From assembly GCF_008329525.1 (NCBI RefSeq), contig NZ_NPKQ01000001.1, positions 1,116,001 through 1,180,000 of the forward strand: DNA of 64,000 bases. The letters run 5' to 3'. The notes below the pieces were generated by a model. That model saw only the letters and a list, made by a program, of their open reading frames with translations. It was not told the DNA's origin and made no database searches. Origin of the DNA: Tardiphaga sp. P9-11 (lineage in GTDB: Bacteria > Pseudomonadota > Alphaproteobacteria > Rhizobiales > Xanthobacteraceae). This document shows, piece by piece, positions 28,082-36,745 of this stretch. How positions within the stretch are numbered: the stretch's first letter is position 1; each line of letters opens with the position of its first letter. A program made the position numbers and the translations under genes.

Positions 28082-28861
28082 TCACCACCACGCGCCGACG
28101 GTCTCGGCAGGTGCGCTATCAGGCACATTGCGATCGAGCGAACGATCCAGCGCAGTGAGCACGCGGCGCTTCACCGCTTCGAACAGCGGCGAGGCGCGGT
28201 CGCGTGGGCGTGCAAGGTTGACTTGTATTTCAGCAAATAGCCGGCCGGGTCGTGGCCGCATCACCAGCACACGATCTGCCAGCACAACGGCTTCATCCAC
28301 GTCATGGGTGACAAGGATCAGCGTCGGTCGCGTATCTGCCCACAGATCCAGCAGGTGATCCTGCAGATCGCGGCGCGTGAAGGCGTCGAGCGCCGAGAAT
28401 GGTTCGTCGAGCAACAGCACCTCCGGCTGCGGCACCAATGCGCGGGCGATGGCCACGCGCTGCGCCTGACCGCCGGACAATTCGCGGGGCCATGCCTTGG
28501 CTTTATCCGACAGCCCGACGCGCGCCAGGGCCTGCGCGACTTTCTCACGGCGTGTGGCGGCGGGAAGGTCGGACAGGCCGAAGCCGATATTGTCGGCGAC
28601 GCTCAGCCATGGCAGCAGCCGTGGCTCCTGAAAGATGATGCCAATTTTTTCATGCGGCGCGGTGATATCGATATTGTCGATGCGGATGCTGCCGGTCGAA
28701 GCGCGATCGAGGCCGGCGACGGCGCGCAGCAGTGTCGACTTTCCGCAGCCGGAGCCGCCGATGATGGCGACGATCTCGCCCTGCGGGATCGCGGCCGAGA
28801 AGCGCTCCAGCGCATGGACACCGTTGGGATAGGTCTTGCCGACCTTGTCGAGGGCGAGCAT
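28082..28861 (-). CDS. ssuB: Sulfonate/nitrate-type ABC transporter ATP-binding protein
   Basis: A 259-residue ATPase of the SsuB/TauB/NrtD class. Walker A is GGSGCGKST (35-43). Then come the Q-loop FQEPRLLPWLSVADN, the ABC signature ELSGGQAQRVAIARAL, Walker B VLLLDEPFSALDA and the switch His in LVTHDVDEAV. It energises uptake with the permease encoded immediately upstream; the permease TGA and this ATG share one base. The long Arg-rich frame extending upstream of 28861 is a shadow of the permease gene. The symbol is by similarity; taurine or another sulfonate, or a different small anion, is possible. Confidence 0.85.
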   Translation of the reverse strand: MLALDKVGKTYPNGVHALERFSAAIPQGEIVAIIGGSGCGKSTLLRAVAGLDRASTGSIRIDNIDITAPHEKIGIIFQEPRLLPWLSVADNIGFGLSDLPAATRREKVAQALARVGLSDKAKAWPRELSGGQAQRVAIARALVPQPEVLLLDEPFSALDAFTRRDLQDHLLDLWADTRPTLILVTHDVDEAVVLADRVLVMRPRPGRLFAEIQVNLARPRDRASPLFEAVKRRVLTALDRSLDRNVPDSAPAETVGAWW

Positions 28862-29709
28862 CAGGCCTCTCCACCCGGTCGGAACGCATCCTGCCAGCGC
28901 AGCAGTGGCGTGGTGATCAGTTCGATCAGCCAGTCGGTGGTCTTGCCGAGCAGCGCGAAGATGGTGATGGCGGCGAGGATCTGCGCTGGCTTGCCGAGCT
29001 GCTGGCCGTCGATCAGGAGATAACCGAGGCCTTCGGATGCGCCCATGAATTCGGCGGCAACCACGAACATCCAGCCGAGTCCAAGGCCAACGCGGAGTGC
29101 AACGACATAGGCTGGTAGCACCGCGGGCAGCAGGATGCGACGGATCATGGCGGGGCCGGAGAGGCGGAAGGTGCGGCCGACCTCGACGATCTTCCGATCG
29201 ACCGAGAGGATCGCACCCATCACGCCGAGATAGACCGGGAAGAACACGCCGACGGCGATCAGCGCGACTTTCGAGGTCTCGAAAATGCCGAGCCACAGGA
29301 TGAACAGCGGCACCCAGGCGATGGATGGGATCGCGCGCAGCGCCTGGATGGTCGGATCGAGCAATTGCCTTGCGATGCCCCAATAGCCGGAGATAGCGCC
29401 GAGCAACGTGCCGGCGACAACGCCGAGGCCGAAGCCGGCAGTAACGCGCGACAGCGTCGTGGTGATGTGGCGCGAGAGTTCGCCGGTCCGTGCCAGCTCC
29501 ATGATGGTCGTGAAGACGCGCGACGGCGGCGGCACCAGCCGGCCGTTCGACCAGCCGGACCAGACAGCCAGCTCCCATGCCAGCGCCAGTGTGAGCGGGA
29601 GCACAACGCCGAGCGCTGGCCGCGCGAAACGCTGCCAACGCCTGTTGGATGCGGGTTTTTCACGCGTCTCCGCTACGTCGGGTGCGGTCGTGTCGAGCGT
29701 CATGGCCAT
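28861..29709 (-). CDS. ssuC: Sulfonate/nitrate-type ABC transporter permease
   Basis: An inner-membrane permease of the SsuC/TauC class (282 residues from the ATG at 29709) with six predicted helices. The EAA loop that contacts the ATPase is IVEVGRTFRLSGPAMIRRILLPAVLPAYVVALRVGLGLGW, and the family block AIPSIAWVPLFILWLGIFETSKVALIAVGVFFPVY is clear. It sits between the binding-protein gene and the ATPase gene. MAMTLDTT and MTLDTT (29703) are alternative starts; a GTG at 29757 falls inside the intercistronic hairpin and is unlikely. Confidence 0.88.
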   Translation of the reverse strand: MAMTLDTTAPDVAETREKPASNRRWQRFARPALGVVLPLTLALAWELAVWSGWSNGRLVPPPSRVFTTIMELARTGELSRHITTTLSRVTAGFGLGVVAGTLLGAISGYWGIARQLLDPTIQALRAIPSIAWVPLFILWLGIFETSKVALIAVGVFFPVYLGVMGAILSVDRKIVEVGRTFRLSGPAMIRRILLPAVLPAYVVALRVGLGLGWMFVVAAEFMGASEGLGYLLIDGQQLGKPAQILAAITIFALLGKTTDWLIELITTPLLRWQDAFRPGGEA

Positions 29710-29751
29710 AGCTGAAGCGCGTCTCGATTTGGTTTGCAAGATACTCAAAAG

Positions 29752-29781
29752 CTTCACCCTCCCTTTGCGGGGAGGGTGAAG
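29752..29781 (-). repeat. Intercistronic hairpin in the sulfonate-type ABC operon
   Basis: A perfect 12-bp stem, CTTCACCCTCCC (29752-29763) with GGGAGGGTGAAG (29770-29781), loop TTTGCG. It lies between the binding-protein gene and the permease gene. Such stems after the first gene of an importer operon often protect the upstream mRNA and allow more binding protein than permease. It is also one of several CTCCC-type palindromes in this window. Confidence 0.8.
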
Positions 29782-29805
29782 GGTGGCTTCGCAGATGCGA
29801 AAGCG

Positions 29806-30780
29806 TCAGCTCTTTGGCAGTGGGACCTGATCGTCGATCAGCGCATCCACCGTGGCCTTCACATCGACCTTGGCGTCGATCACGCCAGCCTGCTGCAAGG
29901 CAAGGCCTGCGGCGAGGATCGACTCGCGCTGTGGTGCGCCAATGCGGCTGTGGGTCAGTTCGGTGCGTTCCTTGAGCTGCTTGTCGACCACGGCGTCGGG
30001 CAGTTTGGTGACGCCGATAAAGGCCTTCTTCAGCTCCGGATAGTTCTCCAGCGAATATTTGCGGGCGTCTTCATAGACGGCGAGGACGCGGCGCGCCGCG
30101 TCCGGATAGTCCTTCAGGAACTGCTCGCGCACATTGAGGATGCCCCAGGTGTTGGCGTCGGGCTTACGAAAGAACGGTTTGGCGCCGTCCTCGACCTCGG
30201 CCTGCGCCATCATCGGGTCGAGACCGGCCCATGCATCGACGTCGCCGCGGATCAGCGCGGCCTTGCCGTCGGCATGCTGCAGCAAAACTGGCGTGATGTC
30301 CCTGTCGGTCAAGCCGGCGCCGAGCAAAGCGCGGACCAGGAAGATGTGGGGATCGGTGCCGCGGGTCACCGCGACGCGCTTGCCCTTGAGATCCGCGACG
30401 GAGGCAATCTTGGAGTCCTTGCCGGTCACCAGCGCGGTCCATTCCGGGCGGGAATAGACATAAACCGATTTGATCGGATTGCCGTTGATCCTGGCGACCA
30501 GCGCGGCGGAGCCGGCGGTCGAGCCGAAATCGATGGACCCCGCATTGAGGAATTCGAGCGCCTTGTTGGAGCCGGCCGACTGCACCCAGACGACCTTGAT
30601 GCCGTCCTTGGCGAATTCCTTCTCCAGCAGGCCGTTCTGCTTGAGGATGATCGAGACCGGATTATAGGTCGCCCAGTCGAGCCGGATTTCCTTGAGCGGC
30701 TCGGCCGCGAACGTAGCTCCGGGCAGCAGTGCAGCCGCAGCAATCAGACCGGCGACAGCGCGCCGTGACATCGTGAACAT
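29806..30780 (-). CDS. ssuA: Aliphatic sulfonate-type ABC transporter substrate-binding protein
   Basis: A 324-residue periplasmic binding protein of the SsuA/NMT1 class. The signal peptide (MFTMSRRAVAGLIAAAALLPGATFAAEP) is followed by the fold signatures IRLDWATYNPVSIILKQNGLLEKEFAKDGIKV, NAGSIDFGSTAGSAALVARINGNPIKSV and LKGKRVAVTRGTDPHIFLVRAL. It would capture a small anion, most likely an alkanesulfonate. The start at 30780 follows GGGAGAG and begins the signal peptide; the frame stays open to 30897. First gene of a three-gene importer operon; no sulfonate monooxygenase gene (ssuD, ssuE or tauD) is present here. Confidence 0.88.
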   Translation of the reverse strand: MFTMSRRAVAGLIAAAALLPGATFAAEPLKEIRLDWATYNPVSIILKQNGLLEKEFAKDGIKVVWVQSAGSNKALEFLNAGSIDFGSTAGSAALVARINGNPIKSVYVYSRPEWTALVTGKDSKIASVADLKGKRVAVTRGTDPHIFLVRALLGAGLTDRDITPVLLQHADGKAALIRGDVDAWAGLDPMMAQAEVEDGAKPFFRKPDANTWGILNVREQFLKDYPDAARRVLAVYEDARKYSLENYPELKKAFIGVTKLPDAVVDKQLKERTELTHSRIGAPQRESILAAGLALQQAGVIDAKVDVKATVDALIDDQVPLPKS

Positions 30781-31051
30781 TCTGGTCTCTCCCTGATGGA
30801 CTGTCGAAACGTGAGGTTCGAAGGCGACTTGCATCCTGCAGGCGTCATGGCGCCACGCCGGGGTCGCTCTGTTTGCGAAAACGTGCTTTAATTTCAATTA
30901 GTTATGGCGTTCCGTCAACGAGAAGATATGATGCGCCAAGGACACCGCCGCGAGAACGTTGTTGCCCGGATTGCGCAAAAGGCAGCATGGACTAGCTGTA
31001 GGGCTACAATCACCGTGACAGCGCTTGCGCCGTCCGATATCCGGGTTGTTC

Positions 31052-33847
31052 ATGGACAGCGTTGCTACACAAGACAGACCAACAACCGAAACCGACTTCG
31101 ACACGACGCGGATTACCGCAGAGATCGATGCGCTTGCAGCGCAGCATCGCGGCAAGAACGATTTGTTTCGCGCCGCGGTCGCCAAGCTGCTGAAGGCGGA
31201 ACTGCTTAAGGCCAGTGAAGCCGCCGAAGCCGTCCTGTTAAAGGACCGCCACGGCCGACGCTGTGCCGAGCAACTCTGCCACGTGCAGGATGAGATCATC
31301 CGCATGTTGTTCGCCGCGGCGACCAAGCATCTGTATCATTCGCCAATCCCGTCCGGCGCCGAACGCATGGCGGTGGTCTCCACCGGCGGCTATGGCCGCG
31401 GGCTGATGGCGCCGGAATCCGACATCGATCTGTTGTTCATCCTGCCCTACAAGCAGACCGCCTGGGGCGAGCAGGTCGCCGAAGTCATTCTGTATTGCCT
31501 GTGGGACATGGGCCTGAAGGTCGGCCACGCTACGCGGTCGGTGGATGAATCGATCCGCCAGGCGCGCGGTGACATGACGATCCGCACGGCGATTCTGGAA
31601 ACGCGCTTCCTTACAGGTGATCAGGCGCTCTACGACGAACTCGTCACACGTTTCGATGCAGAAGTAGTGCAGGGCACGGCCGCTGAATTCGTGACGGCCA
31701 AGCTTGCCGAGCGCGAGGAGCGTCATCGCCGTGGCGGCCAGTCGCGCTATCTGGTCGAACCCAACGTCAAGGACGGCAAGGGCGGGTTGCGCGACCTGCA
31801 CACTGTGTTCTGGATCGCGAAATACGTCTATCGAGTGCGCGACAGCAAGGAGCTGGTGGCGCGGGGCGTGTTCGATCCGCAGGAATACCGCACCTTCAAG
31901 CGTTGCGAAGACTTCCTGTGGTCGGTCCGCTGCAATATCCACTTCCTGACCAAGCGGCCGGAAGAGCGGCTGTCCTTCGACCTGCAGCGCGAGATTGCGG
32001 TCCGCCTCGGCTATACGTCGCATCCCGGCATGCAGGACGTCGAGCGCTTCATGAAGCACTACTTCCTGATTGCCAAGGAAGTCGGCGATCTCACTGCAAT
32101 CCTGTGCGCCAAGCTCGAAGACCAACAGGCCAAGCCGGCCCCAGCGCTGACGCGCATGATGGCCAAGCTGCGGCCCGAGATGCATCGCCGCCGGCTGCCG
32201 GACAGCGACGCGTTCATCGTCGATAATAACCGCATCAACCTTGCTGCGCCTGACGTGTTCAAGGAAGACCCGATCAACCTGATCCGGTTCTTCCGGCTGG
32301 CGCAGAAGCACAATCTCGCATTCCATCCGGATGCGATGCGGACCGCGACGCGCTCACTCCGGCTGATCACGCCCGAGATTCGCGAGAACGCCGAAGCCAA
32401 TGCGCTGTTCATGGAGATACTGACCTCGGACAATGCCGAGATCGTGCTGCGGCGGATGAACGAGACCGGCGTGCTCGGTCATTTCATTCGCGCTTTCGGC
32501 CGCATCGTCTCGATGATGCAGTTCAATATGTATCATCACTACACGGTGGATGAGCATCTACTGCGCTGTGTCGGTATCCTTCAGGAGATCGAGCGGGGCG
32601 GGAATGACGAGTTCGTTGTCGCCAGCGATCTGATGCGCAAGATACGTCCGGAACATCGGGCGGTGATCTATATCACCGTGTTGCTGCACGACATCGCCAA
32701 GGGACGTCCGGAGGATCACTCCATCGCCGGCGCCAAGGTCGCACGGCGGCTATGCCCGCGGCTCGGCTTCAATGCGGCCGACACGGAGCTCGTCGCCTGG
32801 CTCATCGAAGAGCATCTGACCATGTCTACGGTGGCGCAGTCGCGCGACCTGTCGGACAGCAAGACTATCGAGAATTTTTCTGCCGTGGTGCAGTCGGTGG
32901 AGCAAATGAAGCTGCTGACGATTCTCACCACCGCCGATATTCGCGGTGTCGGTCCCGGCGTCTGGAACGGCTGGAAGGCGCAGTTGATCCGGACGCTGTA
33001 TTACGAGACCGAGCCGGTGCTGACCGGCGGCTTCTCCGAGGTCAATCGCGCCCAGCGCATCGCGTCGGCTCAGGCGGAATTCCGCCGGGCCTTCACCGAA
33101 TGGCCCGAGCAGGATCTCAACGCCTATATTCTCCGGCACTATCCGGCGTACTGGCTCAAGGTCGAACTTGAGCGCAAGATTCGCCACGCGCGCTTCCTGC
33201 GGGCATCGGAAGAGGCCGGGCACAAGCTGGCGATCAATGTCGGGTTCGATGAAGCCCGCGGCGTTACCGAACTGACGATTCTGGCAGTCGATCATCCCTG
33301 GCTGCTGTCGATCATCGCAGGCGCCTGCGCTGCGGCCGGCGCCAATATCGTCGACGCGCAGATCTACACGACCACCGATGGCCGCGCGCTCGACACCATC
33401 GCGATCTCCCGGGAATACGATCGCGATGACGACGAAGGCCGCCGTGCAACACGAATCGGCGACATGATCGAGGACGTGCTTGAAGGCAAGGTGCGGCTGC
33501 CGGAAACCGTGGCCAAGCGCGCCTCGACCAAAGGCAAGATCAAGGCCTTCACGGTGGAGCCGGAAGTCATCGTCAACAACCAGTGGTCTGATCGCTACAC
33601 GGTGATCGAGGTGTCCGGCCTCGACCGGCCGGGCCTCTTGTATCAGCTCACCACGGCGATCTCGAAGCTGAACCTCAATATCGCCTCGGCGCATGTCGCG
33701 ACCTTCGGCGAGCGCGCGCGAGACGTGTTCTACGTCACCGATTTGTTGGGCGCGCAGATCAACGCCCCGACGCGTCAGGCGGCGATCAAGCGCGCGCTGA
33801 TCCATCTGCTGGCAAATGGCGATGCGGCGGAGAAGCCGGCGGCGTAG
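31052..33847 (+). CDS. glnD: PII uridylyltransferase / uridylyl-removing enzyme GlnD
   Basis: The 931-residue nitrogen sensor that uridylylates PII when glutamine is low and deuridylylates it when glutamine is high. The nucleotidyltransferase site is TGGYGRGLMAPESDIDLLFI (111-130), with Asp124 and Asp126 as metal ligands. The HD hydrolase domain has HDIAKGRPEDHS near 546. Two ACT domains, glutamine sensing, lie at about 735-800 (LTILAVDHPWLLSIIAGACAAAGANI) and 850-930 (VSGLDRPGLLYQLTTAISKLNLNI). The ATG at 31052 is preferred, since the extra upstream residues are not typical. Its stop abuts the convergent ogt stop with no base between. Confidence 0.97.
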   Translation: MDSVATQDRPTTETDFDTTRITAEIDALAAQHRGKNDLFRAAVAKLLKAELLKASEAAEAVLLKDRHGRRCAEQLCHVQDEIIRMLFAAATKHLYHSPIPSGAERMAVVSTGGYGRGLMAPESDIDLLFILPYKQTAWGEQVAEVILYCLWDMGLKVGHATRSVDESIRQARGDMTIRTAILETRFLTGDQALYDELVTRFDAEVVQGTAAEFVTAKLAEREERHRRGGQSRYLVEPNVKDGKGGLRDLHTVFWIAKYVYRVRDSKELVARGVFDPQEYRTFKRCEDFLWSVRCNIHFLTKRPEERLSFDLQREIAVRLGYTSHPGMQDVERFMKHYFLIAKEVGDLTAILCAKLEDQQAKPAPALTRMMAKLRPEMHRRRLPDSDAFIVDNNRINLAAPDVFKEDPINLIRFFRLAQKHNLAFHPDAMRTATRSLRLITPEIRENAEANALFMEILTSDNAEIVLRRMNETGVLGHFIRAFGRIVSMMQFNMYHHYTVDEHLLRCVGILQEIERGGNDEFVVASDLMRKIRPEHRAVIYITVLLHDIAKGRPEDHSIAGAKVARRLCPRLGFNAADTELVAWLIEEHLTMSTVAQSRDLSDSKTIENFSAVVQSVEQMKLLTILTTADIRGVGPGVWNGWKAQLIRTLYYETEPVLTGGFSEVNRAQRIASAQAEFRRAFTEWPEQDLNAYILRHYPAYWLKVELERKIRHARFLRASEEAGHKLAINVGFDEARGVTELTILAVDHPWLLSIIAGACAAAGANIVDAQIYTTTDGRALDTIAISREYDRDDDEGRRATRIGDMIEDVLEGKVRLPETVAKRASTKGKIKAFTVEPEVIVNNQWSDRYTVIEVSGLDRPGLLYQLTTAISKLNLNIASAHVATFGERARDVFYVTDLLGAQINAPTRQAAIKRALIHLLANGDAAEKPAA

Positions 33848-34369
33848 TTACTTCACCGCAACGCCTTCATGCTCTAGCAGCCAGCGCTTGCGGGCGATGC
33901 CGCCTCCGTAGCCGGTGAGCGAACCGTTAGCGCCGATCAAGCGGTGGCAGGGCACGACGACACTCAGGGGATTTGCACCATTGGCATGGCCGACCGCGCG
34001 CATCGCGGTGGGGACACCGAGTTGCGCTGCGAGCGTGCCGTAGCTGAGTGTGCTGCCCGCAGGGATCTTGCGCAGTGCCGTCCAGATACGGTTCTGAAAC
34101 GGCGTGCCGGGGATGTGGCAGGTGATGCCATTGAGCTGGTCAAGGTCGCCGTCGAAATAGCGTGAGAGTGCGTTGCGGATTTCGGATGGTGCCGAGTTCT
34201 CGATCAGTTCCACCGGCCCATAGTAACGACGCAGCAAAGTCAGCAGGCGTTCCTCGTAATCGATCCAGTCGAGTGCGCAGAGTGCGCCGCCGTGGTTCGT
34301 CACCATCAGTGCGATGCCGATCGGGGTGTCGAGTCGGTCGAGAGTGAGTGGGGTGGGTTGCTTCGCCAT
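33848..34369 (-). CDS. ogt: Methylated-DNA--protein-cysteine S-methyltransferase
   Basis: A 173-residue suicide repair enzyme that removes the alkyl group from O6-methylguanine. The methyl-acceptor Cys141 is in VVVPCHRLIGANGSLTGYGGGIARKRWLLEHEG, and the DNA-binding helix is in LSYGTLAAQLGVPTAMRAVGHANGANP. The N-terminal half is the variable domain. There is no Ada regulatory domain. The gene ends flush against the glnD stop, so transcripts of the two genes must run into each other or terminate inside coding sequence. Confidence 0.95.
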   Translation of the reverse strand: MAKQPTPLTLDRLDTPIGIALMVTNHGGALCALDWIDYEERLLTLLRRYYGPVELIENSAPSEIRNALSRYFDGDLDQLNGITCHIPGTPFQNRIWTALRKIPAGSTLSYGTLAAQLGVPTAMRAVGHANGANPLSVVVPCHRLIGANGSLTGYGGGIARKRWLLEHEGVAVK

Positions 34370-34395
34370 GGCGATGTTGCGCTCATCAAATGGAA

Positions 34396-34427
34396 ACGCC
34401 GACCGTAGGTTTAGCCACGGCCGGCGT
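34396..34427 (-). terminator. Possible terminator after phaR
   Basis: ACGCCGACCGT (34396-34406) pairs with ACGGCCGGCGT (34417-34427) with one mismatch and a 10-base loop. On the minus strand it is followed by TTTCCATTTG, a weak T-tract, and it lies 30 bases after the phaR stop. Confidence 0.55.
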
Positions 34428-34457
34428 CATTCCGATTTCCGATAAGTGAGCCGCGAA

Positions 34458-35057
34458 TTATTCCGGCTTCGGCTCGTGCGACATGCGCTCGAGGCGTTCC
34501 TGCATTTCCTTCATCTGGCGACGCAGGTCGTCCATGGTGTCGGCAGGCTCAGAGGTCGGCTCCGGCGTCTTTTCCGGCTCCGGCGAGGCAGCGCCGCCGC
34601 GCGGTGGCACGAACGGCTTGAACATCGAGAACGTCTGCTGAAACAATTCCATGTTGCGGCGGACGGTTTCTTCCAGCGGCGCGAACGGCGTCAAGCTGAA
34701 TGTGTTGGTCATCTGCTTGCGGAATTTTTCCTGCTCACGCGTCAGGCTGTCGATGGACTGCTCGAGATACTTCGGCACCACCATCTGCATGCTGTCGCCA
34801 TAGAAGCGGATCAACTGGCGCAGGAAAGTGGTTGGCAGGAGATTCTGGCCAGCCTTGTTTTCCTGTTCGAAGATGATCTGGGCCAGCACCGAGCGGGTAA
34901 TATCGTCACCGGTCTTGGCGTCATAGACGAGAAAATCCTCGCCGTCCTTCACCATCGCAGCGAGGTCCTCAAGCGTCACGTAAGTGCTTGTTCCGGTATT
35001 ATAAAGCCGGCGGTTCGCATATTTTTTGATTGTCGTGGGTTGATCTGATTTCGCCAT
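34458..35057 (-). CDS. phaR: Polyhydroxyalkanoate synthesis repressor PhaR
   Basis: A 199-residue regulator that binds both DNA and PHB granules and represses phasin and synthesis genes until polymer is present. The N-terminal PHB/PHA-accumulation DNA-binding domain (about 8-70) is clear: IKKYANRRLYNTGTSTYVTLEDLAAMVKDGEDFLVYDAKTGDDITRSVLAQIIFEQE. The middle is helical (REQEKFRKQMTNTFSLTPFAPLEETVRRNMELFQQTFSMF) and the C-terminus is Pro/Glu-rich followed by a coiled-coil-like segment. It is divergent from phaA, the usual arrangement in this bacterial group. Confidence 0.95.
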   Translation of the reverse strand: MAKSDQPTTIKKYANRRLYNTGTSTYVTLEDLAAMVKDGEDFLVYDAKTGDDITRSVLAQIIFEQENKAGQNLLPTTFLRQLIRFYGDSMQMVVPKYLEQSIDSLTREQEKFRKQMTNTFSLTPFAPLEETVRRNMELFQQTFSMFKPFVPPRGGAASPEPEKTPEPTSEPADTMDDLRRQMKEMQERLERMSHEPKPE

Positions 35058-35365
35058 GGGGGCTCACACATACGGACCGAGGACAGGGAACCTTACGGCA
35101 GCGCGCCATAAGGTTGTCGAACAACGCAATGCAATAAAGTAAGCACTTTCAAAGGGGCTCGGCTACCGTTTTGTGCGTCACGGTTAAAATGGCAGCAGCA
35201 TTGTGCTATGCAAAGCGACATCCGTGCCATTTTGCGTGCGTTGCGGCCGGAATTTGGCCTCTGACCAATTGACAGTCCAACCCTCAGTTAACAGGATAGT
35301 TTGCAACGCGGGCCCCGCCATTCTGGCTCTGACCGTCGAAAAAACCTCAACAACAGGAGATGTCC
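35058..35365. promoter_or_regulatory. Divergent promoter region of phaR and phaA
   Basis: A 308-base gap between the divergent phaR and phaA starts. It contains several TGC/GCA words, such as AACGCAATGCAATAAAG (around 35123), GGCAGCAGCATTGTGCTATGCAA (around 35189, described by its key words GCAGCA and TGC-TATGCA) and TTTTGCGTGCGTTGCGG (around 35230). PhaR proteins bind TGC-rich inverted repeats in related bacteria, so one or more PhaR sites are likely, but I see no perfect palindrome. AGGAGA lies before phaA. No gene is visible here. Confidence 0.5.
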
Positions 35366-36544
35366 ATGTCAGACGATGTCGTCATCGTCAGCGCTGCCCG
35401 CACACCCGTCGGCAGCTTCAACGGCGCTTTCGCGACCATGCCGGCGCACGATCTCGGCGCCATTGCCATCAAGGCAGCGCTCGAGCGCGGCAAGATCGAT
35501 CCCGCGCGCGTTTCCGAAGTCATCATGGGGCAGATCCTCACTGCGGCGCAGGGCCAGAACCCCGCGCGCCAGGCATCGATCGCTGCTGGCCTTCCGGTGG
35601 AAACGTCGGCCTGGGGCGTCAACATGCTGTGCGGCTCCGGCCTGCGCACGGTCGCGCTCGGCTATCAGGCGCTGCTCAATGGTGATTCGGAAATCGTCGT
35701 TGCCGGCGGTCAGGAATCCATGAGCATGGCCCCGCATGCGCAATATCTGCGCGGTGGCGTGAAGATGGGTCCGGTGGAATTCGTCGACACCATGATCAAG
35801 GACGGTCTGTGGGATGCCTTCAACGGCTATCACATGGGTAACACCGCCGAGAACGTGGCGAAGCAGTACCAGATCACACGCCAGCAGCAGGACGAGTTCG
35901 CTGTTGCGTCGCAGCAGAAGGCAGAAGCGGCGCAGAAGGCAGGCAAGTTCAAGGACGAGATCGTCCCTGTAACTATCAAGGGCCGCAAGGGCGACGTCAT
36001 CGTCAGCGACGACGAATATCCGCGTCACGGCGCCACCATCGAGGCGATGGCCAAGCTGCGCCCGGCCTTCGAGAAGGACGGCACCGTCACTGCAGGCAGC
36101 GCATCGGGCATCAATGACGGTGCTGCTGCCGTCGTGCTGATGACCGCCAAGCAGGCAGCCAAGGAAGGCCTCAAGCCGCTCGCCCGCATCGTGTCGTGGG
36201 GCCAGGCCGGCGTCGATCCGAAGATCATGGGCACTGGTCCGATCCCGGCATCGCGCGCCGCGCTGAAGAAGGCCGGCTGGACCATCAATGATCTCGACCT
36301 GATCGAAGCCAACGAGGCTTTCGCTGCGCAGGCCTGCGCCGTGAACAAGGACCTCGGCTGGGATACGTCGAAGGTCAACGTCAATGGTGGCGCGATCGCG
36401 ATCGGTCATCCGGTGGGTGCATCGGGCGCCCGCGTGCTGGTGACGCTGTTGCACGAAATGGAAAAGCGCGATGCCAAGAAGGGGCTCGCCACGTTGTGCA
36501 TCGGCGGCGGCATGGGCATCGCCATGTGCCTCGCCCGCGACTGA
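35366..36544 (+). CDS. phaA: Acetyl-CoA C-acetyltransferase (beta-ketothiolase)
   Basis: A 392-residue biosynthetic thiolase that condenses two acetyl-CoA to acetoacetyl-CoA, the first step of polyhydroxybutyrate synthesis. Cys89 ([18 protein letters not shown]) is the nucleophile; the His of [18 protein letters not shown] and the second Cys of [12 protein letters not shown] complete the site. [17 protein letters not shown] and the [10 protein letters not shown] block are typical of PhaA. The ATG at 35366 has AGGAGA at good spacing; one at 35360 overlaps the ribosome site. A terminator lies between it and phaB, yet the pathway order is kept. Confidence 0.95.
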   Translation: MSDDVVIVSAARTPVGSFNGAFATMPAHDLGAIAIKAALERGKIDPARVSEVIMGQILTAAQGQNPARQASIAAGLPVETSAWGVNMLCGSGLRTVALGYQALLNGDSEIVVAGGQESMSMAPHAQYLRGGVKMGPVEFVDTMIKDGLWDAFNGYHMGNTAENVAKQYQITRQQQDEFAVASQQKAEAAQKAGKFKDEIVPVTIKGRKGDVIVSDDEYPRHGATIEAMAKLRPAFEKDGTVTAGSASGINDGAAAVVLMTAKQAAKEGLKPLARIVSWGQAGVDPKIMGTGPIPASRAALKKAGWTINDLDLIEANEAFAAQACAVNKDLGWDTSKVNVNGGAIAIGHPVGASGARVLVTLLHEMEKRDAKKGLATLCIGGGMGIAMCLARD

Positions 36545-36625
36545 TCGCAACACGCCGCGCAAACTTTGCGCGCTGCGTGCTGAAAACATCAGCTCGCGAG
36601 TGCACTGCACACACTGCTACAACAG

Positions 36626-36655
36626 AATGCCCGGCGCGTTTGCGTCGGGCATTTT
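36626..36655 (+). terminator. Rho-independent terminator after phaA
   Basis: AATGCCCG (36626-36633) pairs perfectly with CGGGCATT (36646-36653); the loop may pair further internally (GCGC/GCG). T at 36652-36655 follows. It separates phaA from phaB, so phaB probably also has its own promoter in 36656-36745. Confidence 0.8.
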
Positions 36656-36745
36656 CACTTGGTGGCCCAATTCCACTTGATGTTCGTCGTATCGCCGGAT
36701 TAATTCGTAGCTATAAATAATAAAGTGCTTTTGGAGGGATCGATC

